A stretch of 36,387 bases of DNA from Candidatus Hermodarchaeota archaeon (GTDB lineage Archaea; Asgardarchaeota; Hermodarchaeia; Hermodarchaeales; Hermodarchaeaceae): positions 1 to 36,387 of the forward strand of contig JAEOTB010000042.1 in the NCBI GenBank assembly GCA_016840065.1, in the 5' to 3' direction. The position numbers were made by a program, and so were the translations under genes. Position 1 is the first letter of the stretch, and each line of letters begins with the position of its first letter. Of the stretch, positions 1 to 6,841 are shown piece after piece. Below the pieces are notes generated by a model. The model was given only the letters and a program-made list of their open reading frames with translations, made no database searches and had not been told where the DNA came from.

Positions 1-320
1 GGCTTCTCCTAGTTGCGGGGATAGTTTCCCTTCTGCCAATTGGAGAGCCTCTCTCTACTGCCCTTATCCTTCAGTCTTTTGGGTGGTGGCTTTTTCTACC
101 CTATTTCATTAGCGGGGGTATATTCATCAGTGCAGCATTCTTTGCCGCCCTTTGGATCCCAGAAATGCGATTACAACGTCCCACTCACTTTACGGCACCT
201 GTAACTGATGTTGAGACGCCGAAAACTAGAGAGATGTTCGTTTGCCCCAACTGCAGAACACCTTTGTTGGGTGATGAGAGGTTCTGCCCAGGATGTGGCA
301 AAGTTTTAAGAAGAGGCTAA
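1..320 (+). CDS. Membrane protein with C-terminal zinc ribbon (5' truncated)
   Basis: An open frame enters from the left edge (first complete codon at 3) and stops at TAA 318-320, giving about 105 residues. The start lies outside the window. The visible part has two hydrophobic stretches separated by a short polar turn (LLPIGEPLS), a basic linker, and a C-terminal zinc ribbon with two CxxC knuckles (CPNC and CPGC) about 14 residues apart. Such short zinc ribbons on membrane proteins are common in archaea and do not identify the function. The frame has no internal stop and ends with a clear zinc ribbon, so it is a real gene end rather than chance. No function can be assigned. Confidence 0.75.
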   Translation, partial: LLLVAGIVSLLPIGEPLSTALILQSFGWWLFLPYFISGGIFISAAFFAALWIPEMRLQRPTHFTAPVTDVETPKTREMFVCPNCRTPLLGDERFCPGCGKVLRRG

Positions 321-426
321 AGGAATCACGTTTTCAGGCTTCGCAAGGTTTTCATGTATCCACACCCCCCCACCCCTTAATAGCCAGCACACAGAAAATA
401 AAGGAGGTTTTGAGGAGACAGGAAAA

Positions 427-1692
427 ATGGTCTTGGTAACAACGCCCCTGCGGACCCCCAATATGATTATCCACAGGGCCTACAAGACCGAGATTCGCCC
501 CACCAACAAACAACGCAGCCTCCTACTGCAGCACGCTGGCACCGCACGCTTCGCCTACAACTGGGGACTCACCCAGAAAATCCAAGCCTACCAGAAGACA
601 GGAAAATCTCCGGGCGCCATAGATCTTCATAAAGAACTAAACCAGCTCAAGCCTATCCACTTCCCCTGGATGTATGAGGTGTCCAAGTGCGCCCCCCAAG
701 AAGCCCTCAGAGACCTAGATCGGGCCTTCAAGAACTTCTTCCGCCGCCTCAAGACCGGAGAAAAGCCCGGATTCCCCCGCTACAAGAGCCGCAAACAGGG
801 CATCGGCTCCTTCAGGCTCCATGGCACCATCAAGGTCTACAAGGACCGCGTCCAGCTCCCTCGACTGGGCACAATCAGACTCAAGGAGAGAGACTACCTG
901 CCCTATGAGCGCCCTTGGTGCCGGGTGTTGTCGGCTACGGTGTCTGAGAAGGCGGGGCGATGGTATGTGTCGGTGCATGTTGAGGAACGCATCACCATAC
1001 CCGAAAACAAAGGACCAAAGGCGGGGGCTGACTGGGGAGTGGCTAGTCTCCTGACGGTTTCGGATGGCACCGAGTTCAAAAACCCTAGGGCCCTTTCCCG
1101 TTATGATCGCAAGCTTCGCAGGGCTCAGCGCAGCCTCTCCAGAAAGAAGCGGGGCAGCCGAAACCGGGCAAAGGCGCGGCTCAGGCTCCAGCGGCTCCAC
1201 GCACGGGTCGCCAACATCCGTCGTGATGCACTTCACAAGACTTCGTCGTGGCTGGCGAAAACCAAGTCAGCTATTGTTATCGAGGACCTACACATAGAGT
1301 GCATGCGGAAGAATCACAGAATCGCAGGGGCAATCTCTGACGCAGGTTTTGGTGAGCTGCGCCGACAGCTCGCCTACAAGACCCGGTGGTATGGGTCCCA
1401 GCTCTACACGGCGCCCAGGTTCTACCCCTCCTCAAAACGCTGCTCAAGGTGTGGATACATTAAGGAGGAGCTGGCTTTGTCTGAGCGGGTCTTTCGCTGC
1501 GAGCATTGTGGGTTGGTCATTGGGCGTGATTTAAATTCGTCCTTGAATCTTTTGTGGTTGTTGGTCGCCGCCAGTTGGGCGGAGACCCTAAACGCCTGGC
1601 TGAGGCGGGAGGTCGCAACCCCTCACGGGGTGGTGCCCACCTATGATGCAGGAACCAAACACCAAACCTACCCTAGCGGCAGGATTGGATAA
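427..1692 (+). CDS. tnpB: TnpB (IS200/IS605 OrfB) RNA-guided nuclease, copy 1
   Basis: Full-length 421-residue TnpB. Known role of the family: an RNA-guided DNA nuclease carried by IS200/IS605 and IS1341-type elements, ancestral to Cas12, using an omega-RNA made from the 3' end of its own gene. Visible: N-terminal domain (YKTEIRP, RFAYNWGL), basic middle, RuvC aspartate D202 (GADWG), glutamate E286 (VIEDL), zinc finger C339/C342/C358/C361, and final RuvC aspartate D368 (GRDLNSS). All catalytic residues are present, so it is probably active. The start is the ATG at 427 because the second copy shares the same upstream bases (GGAAAAATGGTC) and the residues MVL; ATG 463 is an alternative. No TnpA (Y1 transposase) gene is adjacent, so mobility would need one in trans. 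The C-terminal codons overlap the conserved RNA-like right end (1632-1704). Confidence 0.95.
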   Translation: MVLVTTPLRTPNMIIHRAYKTEIRPTNKQRSLLLQHAGTARFAYNWGLTQKIQAYQKTGKSPGAIDLHKELNQLKPIHFPWMYEVSKCAPQEALRDLDRAFKNFFRRLKTGEKPGFPRYKSRKQGIGSFRLHGTIKVYKDRVQLPRLGTIRLKERDYLPYERPWCRVLSATVSEKAGRWYVSVHVEERITIPENKGPKAGADWGVASLLTVSDGTEFKNPRALSRYDRKLRRAQRSLSRKKRGSRNRAKARLRLQRLHARVANIRRDALHKTSSWLAKTKSAIVIEDLHIECMRKNHRIAGAISDAGFGELRRQLAYKTRWYGSQLYTAPRFYPSSKRCSRCGYIKEELALSERVFRCEHCGLVIGRDLNSSLNLLWLLVAASWAETLNAWLRREVATPHGVVPTYDAGTKHQTYPSGRIG

Positions 1693-1704
1693 GATTTGGA
1701 CAAC
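1632..1704 (+). ncRNA. TnpB right end / omega-RNA 3' scaffold, copy 1
   Basis: This segment overlaps the last codons of tnpB copy 1 and is conserved with the end of copy 2 (34109-34181, minus strand) and the solo copy at 6722-6794. It contains the shared block TATGATGCAGGAACC, then a 27-nt hairpin (1662-1688) with outer arms CCAA/TTGG and inner pair CCT/AGG, then exactly 16 nt ending in TTGGACAAC (1696-1704). Conservation among the three copies stops just after this, so the element boundary and the first guide base are inferred to lie at about 1704/1705. In characterised TnpB systems the omega-RNA covers the tnpB 3' end and runs into the flanking guide. The RNA's 5' end cannot be placed by eye. 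Confidence 0.65.
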
Positions 1705-1754
1705 GGCTAAAATTTATCATGTGAAAAGGAAATGAATGTACAGGTGTTTATAGA

Positions 1755-2180
1755 TTGAGTACCAGGAAACAATTTTGGGAGCTTGTTCGGTTCCTTGTTG
1801 TCGTTGGGGTTCTTCTCTGCCTTGTGGGTTTAGTGTTAATTGCTCCGAGCCTACTTATCTTCTTGGAAGGTATGTTGCTCATGGAGACCATGACTGTATT
1901 TGCTGTTACGCTGCTGGCCAGCCCTTTTATCAAAATCATCCTCAGCTTAATACTGTTCAGGAAAGGATTGAATTTACTCTATGTTAAGAGAACAAAGAAG
2001 TGGGGCGTCTTCGTTCACATCTTATTTGGCATTCTAACCATTGTACCCTTCTTTGTCGGGGATCCCTCTATGATTATCCTAATAATATTGACTCTCGGCC
2101 CCTTGCCCTTCATCCCCTATTTCATCGCAGGAAGTCTATTCATTCTCGCGGGAATCATGGGATGGCGGTGGAAGCGATAA
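1755..2180 (+). CDS. Small four-helix membrane protein, unknown function
   Basis: A 141-residue, very hydrophobic protein with about four predicted membrane segments (near residues 10-32, 36-60, 83-104 and 106-135), a basic loop (VKRTKK) in the middle and a basic C-terminus (WRWKR). There is no ATG in frame after the upstream stop at 1722-1724. The start is TTG 1755, preceded by AGGTG (1742-1746) at 8 nt, which is acceptable for an archaeal gene. It lies 50 nt past the inferred right end of the TnpB element and points toward the convergent tdh gene, with a structured element between them. No family is recognised. Composition and hydropathy support a real gene; the role is unknown. Confidence 0.6.
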   Translation: MSTRKQFWELVRFLVVVGVLLCLVGLVLIAPSLLIFLEGMLLMETMTVFAVTLLASPFIKIILSLILFRKGLNLLYVKRTKKWGVFVHILFGILTIVPFFVGDPSMIILIILTLGPLPFIPYFIAGSLFILAGIMGWRWKR

Positions 2181-2265
2181 GACCTCATGATTATAGACTT
2201 TGATATTTCATGAAGTAGTTTGCCAGTTCAATAAGGTTTAATTAGGATTCTACGCGATTAATATT

Positions 2266-2325
2266 TGACAAGAAACGGAGGACTGTCTCCGGACCAAGAT
2301 AATGGTCGGGGATAGTTTCTTGTCA
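2266..2325. other. Three-way-junction inverted repeat between convergent genes
   Basis: A 60-nt element with perfect 11-bp outer arms, TGACAAGAAAC (2266-2276) and GTTTCTTGTCA (2315-2325). These enclose two further hairpins: GGAG/CTCC (2277-2290), abutting the outer stem, and GACCA/TGGTC (2292-2307). It sits between the end of the membrane protein gene (2180) and the end of tdh (2334), which converge. It could act as a bidirectional terminator, be an RNA element, or be a remnant of a mobile-element end. No T-run follows directly, so an ordinary terminator is not obvious. Confidence 0.6.
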
Positions 2326-2333
2326 CTGCTTCT

Positions 2334-3401
2334 CTACCAGTCTGGTGTTAGGGCGACCTTTGCAGCTTGTTTCTTGATGATGAGGTCGAAGCCCTCTATG
2401 GCATCCTTGATGGGCAGTGTATGTGTAATGACCTGACTGACCTTCTTTCTGAAGCTTGGGCGACTGAGAAGCCCTCGTACTTGATACCAGGTTCGGTACA
2501 TGAGCCTGCCACTGATTCCGTAGATTGTGGCGGCTTTGAATATCATCAGTCGGTTCAGGTCGACTTCAAAGGGTTTTGGAAACACCCCAAGTAATCCGAC
2601 CCTGCCGCCAGCTGTTAAGGCTTCAAAACATGTGACGAGGCCGTCTGGATGCCCACTCATTTCAGCGGCGACATCAACTCCATCACCGTCGGTTGCATCA
2701 CGGATTGCTGCGACGATGGCCTCTCGTCCCTCTTCACGTGCGCTGAAAACCCTGTCTGCGCCCATCTTCTTAGCCAGTTGCATGCGGGTCTTGTTCCGAC
2801 CCCCAGCAGTAGCGAACACCTTAGCAGCCCCTAATTCCTTCGCTACAGCCACAGCCATCAGCCCGATGGGTCCCATACCGATGACTGCTACATTTCGTCC
2901 AGCAATGTCTTCTGTATTACCGATGGGTAGTAGCGTTTGAACCGCGTTCCCCAGAGGCTCTTGAATCGCTGCTACTCGTGGGTCAAGGTTTGGGTCGTTC
3001 TTCCAAGCATTGTGTGCGGGTAGTGACACGTATTCGGCGAATACACCGGCTCGGTCCACACCCAAAATGGTCATGTTCCGGCAGATATGTTCTCTTCCAG
3101 TCAGGCATTGAAGGCAGGTCCTATCTACTATGTGGGTTTCGGCGGACACGGTATCACCCACCTTTAGGTGGCTGACACGTTTTCCTACCTTAATGATTTC
3201 ACCAGACATTTCGTGTCCGACGATGAGAGGGGGCTTGATACGCCCAGCCGCCCATTGGTCCCACTCATAAATGTGAACGTCTGTACCACAGATTGAGGCC
3301 GCTTTTACTTCGACAAGGACGTCGTCGTCGTCGATTGTTGGTTTGTCCACAGTGGCCCGCTGTACACCAGGTCCTGCACTCTTTTTCAGCCAAGCTTCCA
3401 T
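2334..3401 (-). CDS. tdh: L-threonine 3-dehydrogenase, zinc-dependent MDR family
   Basis: Oxidises L-threonine to 2-amino-3-ketobutyrate with NAD+, the first step of threonine catabolism to glycine and acetyl-CoA; cytosolic. The 355-residue length is normal. Visible: CGTDVHIYEWDQWA with catalytic-zinc cysteine C38 (the TDVHIYxWD pattern is typical of Tdh rather than general alcohol dehydrogenases), GHE with H63/E64, and a Rossmann segment (VIGMGPIGLMAV) for NAD. The structural zinc loop shows D93, C96, C99 and C107, so the usual first cysteine is replaced by aspartate. AGGTGA lies 7 nt before the ATG, fixing the start. A TATA-like stretch (TTTTAGATAA) lies near 3433-3442. The neighbours do not form an obvious threonine pathway: no 2-amino-3-ketobutyrate ligase gene is in the window. 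Confidence 0.88.
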   Translation of the reverse strand: MEAWLKKSAGPGVQRATVDKPTIDDDDVLVEVKAASICGTDVHIYEWDQWAAGRIKPPLIVGHEMSGEIIKVGKRVSHLKVGDTVSAETHIVDRTCLQCLTGREHICRNMTILGVDRAGVFAEYVSLPAHNAWKNDPNLDPRVAAIQEPLGNAVQTLLPIGNTEDIAGRNVAVIGMGPIGLMAVAVAKELGAAKVFATAGGRNKTRMQLAKKMGADRVFSAREEGREAIVAAIRDATDGDGVDVAAEMSGHPDGLVTCFEALTAGGRVGLLGVFPKPFEVDLNRLMIFKAATIYGISGRLMYRTWYQVRGLLSRPSFRKKVSQVITHTLPIKDAIEGFDLIIKKQAAKVALTPDW

Positions 3402-3512
3402 TGGATGTCACCTATTTGAGTTTGAGCCGTTATCTAAAAGAGATGTATTTGTTCTTTGTGTTATCACGAACTTTTAACTAGTTATTATTACTTTGAAATG
3501 AAGCGGTGTTGG

Positions 3513-4061
3513 TTATCGCTTTATGCTGATTTCTATCGCATCGTAGTCAGGTTCTTCGTATCTGCTGTCGTATTTACCCGAACTTCTAACGTATTCAAGA
3601 TATTCTTTCATCTGGAGTGCAAAGTTTTTCACGTTATCAGCGACAACCACACAACCGATGCTGAGTTGGTCTTCAACGAGTTGGAGATATTCAAGGTACT
3701 GATCCTTGGCAGCATCGATGAATACAAAATCGAAAGAGCCCTCAAGGGTTGATAATACATCTCGTGCGTCACCGACCAACACTTCTATTTTGGGCTTGAT
3801 CCCAGCGCGTTGGATGTTCGCCCAAGCCCGCTGGGCTGTCTCAGGATCGATTTCGATAGTGATGAGAGAAGCGTCCTCACCCATTTCTTTACCCATAAGA
3901 ATTGCTGAATACCCCTCATTTGTACCGATTTCCAGAACTCTCTTGGGTTTGTGTTCTTGAACTAGACTGACGAGGAGTTTGCCACGACCAGGCCCTACAA
4001 TCATCCTCGAACCGCTTGCTAAGATTTCACGAAGTACTTCTTTAGACCTATCAGAATCCAT
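3513..4061 (-). CDS. SAM-dependent O-methyltransferase (COMT/CCoAOMT-like)
   Basis: A 182-residue class I methyltransferase of the caffeoyl-CoA/catechol O-methyltransferase group. Visible: SAM motif VLEIGTNEGYSA (residues 43-53), the acidic SAM-ribose region ITIEIDPE (67-74), GDAR (97-100), and metal-binding aspartates in FIDAAKD (D116) and ADN (D142, N143), which match the divalent-metal triad of catechol O-methyltransferase. It is shorter than the bacterial enzymes (about 220 residues), mainly at the N-terminus, so substrate recognition may differ. Substrate unknown. It lies 22 nt downstream of the cysteine-rich iron-sulfur gene on the same strand and may be co-transcribed with it. Confidence 0.8.
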   Translation of the reverse strand: MDSDRSKEVLREILASGSRMIVGPGRGKLLVSLVQEHKPKRVLEIGTNEGYSAILMGKEMGEDASLITIEIDPETAQRAWANIQRAGIKPKIEVLVGDARDVLSTLEGSFDFVFIDAAKDQYLEYLQLVEDQLSIGCVVVADNVKNFALQMKEYLEYVRSSGKYDSRYEEPDYDAIEISIKR

Positions 4062-4083
4062 AATCCAAAACCATCCTTAATTC

Positions 4084-4722
4084 CTAATCCCGTTTAATCA
4101 TTGAAATGGAATCTGTTGGACAACTGGAAACACAGACTCCACAGCCGAAACATTTTGCTGCGTCATAGACAAGGTCACCCTTCTCAAATTGACGAGCTTG
4201 GAAGTGACAGCGATCCACACAAACTCCACAGCTTAAGCAGGTCTCAGAGTTCTGTGATGCAACTAGGGCGGATGCTGCGACTGTATCAGGGACATCGAAT
4301 CGCATCAGTCCGCTGAGAGCATGACAGCAACAGGCACAGCAGCTACAGATGATAAAGGGTTGGGTGTCACCCTTCATTGTGTAAGCAATATGAACTAGTC
4401 CTGCCTCGTGCGAGCGTTTCAGTGCGTCCACTGCTTGTTCAATGTCTACCTTTCGGTATTTTCCCTGCTTTATCACGAGTTCTGCCTCTTTGTCTAAGTT
4501 GAGACAAACATCTAGGGGTGCATCACACTTCTGTAGGGATTTCCGGCACCCACAATCTCCTAACGCAATTTGAGTAGCATTACGGAGAATCTCCTCAACT
4601 TCATGGAGGTCGAAGATCCGGGTTTTCCCCTCTAATCGAATGTCGACAGGAATCGTCACTGCCGTCATCGTTTCCATTTCACTTACAATCTCTTCTCGGG
4701 TCCAGTCTTCCTTTTCCGGCAT
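4084..4722 (-). CDS. Cysteine-rich ferredoxin-like protein with two 4Fe-4S clusters
   Basis: A 212-residue protein with three cysteine groups. The C-terminal third is a classic 2x[4Fe-4S] ferredoxin domain: C162/C165/C168/C172 followed by QA, and C191/C194/C197/C201 followed by PT. An N-terminal group has C57, C59, C66 and C73 (DCGCRKSLQKC). A central SCCACCCH segment (C126, C128, C129, C131-C133) follows hydrophobic FII. Such dense cysteines imply an additional metal centre. It is likely an electron carrier or an iron-sulfur subunit of an unidentified oxidoreductase. The ATG at 4722 is preferred over GTG 4731 because GTGA then acts as a ribosome binding site. A possible operon with the O-methyltransferase is inferred from spacing only. 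Specific redox partner unknown. Confidence 0.8.
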   Translation of the reverse strand: MPEKEDWTREEIVSEMETMTAVTIPVDIRLEGKTRIFDLHEVEEILRNATQIALGDCGCRKSLQKCDAPLDVCLNLDKEAELVIKQGKYRKVDIEQAVDALKRSHEAGLVHIAYTMKGDTQPFIICSCCACCCHALSGLMRFDVPDTVAASALVASQNSETCLSCGVCVDRCHFQARQFEKGDLVYDAAKCFGCGVCVSSCPTDSISMIKRD

Positions 4723-4775
4723 AGTATTCACACAGCAGTTACTGAGGAGAATAGGTTCTGTTTAATAATTTTCGT

Positions 4776-5381
4776 TTATTGATTGCGGCGTATCTGAATA
4801 CTACCATCTCTTTCGAGTGTGGTTTCGAGCCGTATCGTATGCATACCGGATTCTATTTCGAAGGTGAATTCACCATGGGCTTTCCAGATCTTATCCCCTC
4901 CTTCCAGTTTTGACCTGAAAACTAGAAGTAAACTAAATTGATGTTTTCCTAGCCCAATGGATCCATCGAATATGAGAAGCTCCTGTTTTTGAGCTAGTGT
5001 CTCATCTATCGAAACGGTGATTGGTTTATCGTCGAGGTGTACATACGCGCCTTGTAACACTAGTCCATCCACTTTGTTGAGGTGTAGCAATCGTAGCTTG
5101 GCCCCCCCTGGTACGCGATAGGTTAGTAGATGTTTTCTTAATCCAGCTGCAATCTGTTCAGGCATCTTTTGTATAGGACCGTTACTGAAGAACTCTTCAA
5201 ATGTCTGGAATCCCCCGAAATAACCTCCCCCAGACTGGACAGACCAATCTGTACCAACATATGTCAGTCCTGAGTGTTTGATGTGGACCTCCATCCAATG
5301 ATCCTTTTCCTGAGTGAAGTACCATTTCAATTCTAGTGGAGGAACCTGTGAGTAATCCCAGATTATCTCGTCTTCGCTCAT
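4776..5381 (-). CDS. Conserved-looking protein of unknown function, beta-rich
   Basis: A 201-residue soluble protein with no signal peptide, membrane segment or recognised motif. It is rich in alternating hydrophobic/charged stretches typical of beta sandwiches (for example HSGLTYVGTDWSV, KLRLLHLNKVDGLVL, HTIRLETTLERDGSIQIRR). The longest frame begins at 5438, but a TATA-like sequence (GATAAAATAC, 5427-5436) overlaps that start, which would place transcription near 5405. ATG 5381 (MSEDEI) therefore fits better. It is divergently transcribed from the QueG-like gene at 5475. Nothing in the sequence indicates a function. Confidence 0.6.
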   Translation of the reverse strand: MSEDEIIWDYSQVPPLELKWYFTQEKDHWMEVHIKHSGLTYVGTDWSVQSGGGYFGGFQTFEEFFSNGPIQKMPEQIAAGLRKHLLTYRVPGGAKLRLLHLNKVDGLVLQGAYVHLDDKPITVSIDETLAQKQELLIFDGSIGLGKHQFSLLLVFRSKLEGGDKIWKAHGEFTFEIESGMHTIRLETTLERDGSIQIRRNQ

Positions 5382-5426
5382 TTTTTGGTTGACCAGCCTA
5401 TGACTATGCTTTAGGTCAGAGATTAA

Positions 5427-5436
5427 GTATTTTATC
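5427..5436 (-). promoter_or_regulatory. TATA-like box for the unknown protein ending at 4776
   Basis: On the minus strand GATAAAATAC is an A/T-rich archaeal TATA-like box. It is about 45 nt before ATG 5381, leaving a leader of about 20 nt. It overlaps the alternative ATG 5438, which argues against that start. The same A/T patch could also serve the divergent gene. Confidence 0.4.
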
Positions 5437-5474
5437 ATCCATGGAGTAACACAGTAAAGTGTTAGGTGACACTT

Positions 5475-6230
5475 GTGACGAATCTTGTCAGAGCAATCAA
5501 AGAATTCTTAGATGAACGTGGTGCCGCCATTATTGGCACTGTACCTTCCTCTGAGGTGAAAGACGCGCTTCAAATCAGTGGCACCTCCTTGATGGAGAAG
5601 GCTCAGTCAGTGGTGTGCTTTGGGTTCCCACTCCCAGAAGGCATTTTCAAAACAGCTGCTCTCAGAGAATCACATTATTGGCGGGCGGCTAATATGCTGT
5701 ACCGCCGCATCGATTTTCTAACCCTCGACGCCGCCAACTTTCTTGAAATCAAGGGACACCTTAGCTTGCCTTTGTTTACATGTTTTCCCCAGTACACAGA
5801 GCGTCCACGTTTTATCGGCGCTGCTCAGTTAGTTCCCGTTGCCGTGGCTGCTGGATTGGGTGGATTGGCTAAATGCGGACTTTTGTTATCAGATGATTTT
5901 GGGCTTCGCTTACTTATTGGCGGAATCATCACAACGGCTAATATTAGCCTCAAGCGACAAGAGACATCGGTGGAGTGTCCTAAAGACTGTTGGAAGTGCA
6001 TCGATGCCTGTCCAGTTAAAGCTATTAGCCGAACTGGTAAAGTTGACCATGAAAGCTGCCTACGCCACTCTACGCGCAACCCCCTCTTCACTGAGTATTC
6101 TCGAGATAAGGCTCTTAGAGAAAAATACGGATTCGATCTACTTCTGAATGTCCTTGGTGCCGAGGACCATTCTATGTACACCTGTATCGAGTGTGTCCGA
6201 GCCTGTCCAAAAAATAGTCCCAAACGCTAG
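5475..6230 (+). CDS. QueG-like 4Fe-4S oxidoreductase
   Basis: A 251-residue protein. Its middle (AGLGGLAKCGLLLSDDFG) and C-terminal cysteine pattern resemble the epoxyqueuosine-reductase (QueG) superfamily, members of which reduce diverse substrates in anaerobes. Visible clusters: CPKDCWKCIDACP (four cysteines, C168-C179 in this numbering), an isolated cysteine in ESCLR, then CIECVRACP. This gives two 4Fe-4S clusters in the interleaved QueG arrangement. It is shorter than bacterial QueG (about 350-380) and lacks the C-terminal HEAT-like region. The start is GTG 5475 because GGTGA (5465-5469) lies 5 nt upstream; GTG 5466 overlaps that site. True queuosine metabolism is doubtful, and a general reductase or corrinoid-linked role is equally possible. 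Confidence 0.72.
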   Translation: MTNLVRAIKEFLDERGAAIIGTVPSSEVKDALQISGTSLMEKAQSVVCFGFPLPEGIFKTAALRESHYWRAANMLYRRIDFLTLDAANFLEIKGHLSLPLFTCFPQYTERPRFIGAAQLVPVAVAAGLGGLAKCGLLLSDDFGLRLLIGGIITTANISLKRQETSVECPKDCWKCIDACPVKAISRTGKVDHESCLRHSTRNPLFTEYSRDKALREKYGFDLLLNVLGAEDHSMYTCIECVRACPKNSPKR

Positions 6231-6316
6231 TATCAGATTCAACGTTATTCACCGAAAGTGAAATAAGCTTCGACCTCGTATTCCTCAGTGCCTATAAACC
6301 AGGATTCGTGAGTACA

Positions 6317-6583
6317 ATGCCTGTTGAAGAAGTTGAGAAGAGATCAGGAAAGACTGAGCCTTTCGTCAGAGAAAAGATAGTCGTTGCCTGCGTGAAGGCT
6401 GGCGCTTCTCCAGAAGAAGCAAGACGAATTGCAGACCTTGTTGCGGATACCCCAGATAGGAGAGTACGAAGCGAGACCATTCGTGGACGAGTGCTTAAAG
6501 AATTAGGCCGCAGCAGCCCCTCTGCCAGGGACAGTTGGCTATCATATGATAAGTCAAGAGGAAGAGCTCTACCACAATTCTAG
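6317..6583 (+). CDS. Small ATP-cone domain protein
   Basis: An 88-residue protein matching an isolated ATP-cone domain: VEKRSGKTEPFVREKIVVACVKAG, followed by EEARRIADLVAD and ETIRGRVLKELG, in the order seen at the N-terminus of class I/III ribonucleotide reductases and in NrdR. ATP cones bind ATP/dATP and serve as nucleotide sensors. Here there is no zinc ribbon (as in NrdR) and no reductase domain, so it is a stand-alone cone with a short basic tail (SYDKSRGRALPQF). ATG 6317 is preferred over GTG 6308 because GTGAG would be its ribosome binding site. TATAAA occurs at 6293-6298, unusually close to the start. Regulatory target unknown. Confidence 0.7.
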   Translation: MPVEEVEKRSGKTEPFVREKIVVACVKAGASPEEARRIADLVADTPDRRVRSETIRGRVLKELGRSSPSARDSWLSYDKSRGRALPQF

Positions 6584-6612
6584 AACAAAACACAAAGAAA
6601 AACAACCCGGGT

Positions 6613-6642
6613 GTCTCAAGGATTATTTGCAACTATTGAGAC
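6613..6642 (+). terminator. Inverted repeat after the ATP-cone gene
   Basis: Perfect 7-bp arms GTCTCAA (6613-6619) and TTGAGAC (6636-6642) with a 16-nt loop, 30 nt past the ATP-cone stop. No T-run follows. It may be a weak terminator or processing hairpin, or the left end of a small mobile remnant whose right end is at 6794. Confidence 0.35.
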
Positions 6643-6721
6643 TGGAGAAACGTTCTTGTCAATTCCGTGCATAGTTCTCAAGCGTTAATGTTTTCCCATC
6701 ATTACCTAAGCAGATTGGGGC

Positions 6722-6794
6722 AGTGCCCGCCTATGATGCAGGAACCAAACACCAAACTAGATTTAGTTTCCTGTTTGGGTAGGTTTTGGACAAC
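6722..6794 (+). mobile_element. Solo TnpB right end (omega-RNA-like remnant)
   Basis: This 73-nt stretch matches the 3' ends of both tnpB copies without a tnpB gene. It keeps TATGATGCAGGAACC, the 27-nt hairpin (6752-6778; arms CCAAAC/GTTTGG), the exact 16-nt spacing and the terminal TTGGACAAC (6786-6794). Read in frame it still encodes a TnpB tail (VPAYDAGTKHQT) and stops inside the hairpin, as in copy 1. Homology fades upstream of about 6714. It ends 47 nt before the ATG of the ATP-NAD kinase gene, so its putative guide would lie in that gene's promoter. It is either a deletion remnant or a non-autonomous, MITE-like derivative that could be mobilised or transcribed in trans. Confidence 0.75.
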
Positions 6795-6841
6795 TGAAAC
6801 GTTTATTCTATGCAGCGTAATTTGTGATTGGTGGTTTTGCT

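Noticed and set aside
785..1236. Antisense frame of 173 residues within tnpB copy 1
   Set aside because: It is a shadow of the tnpB codons; no motif and no start signals.
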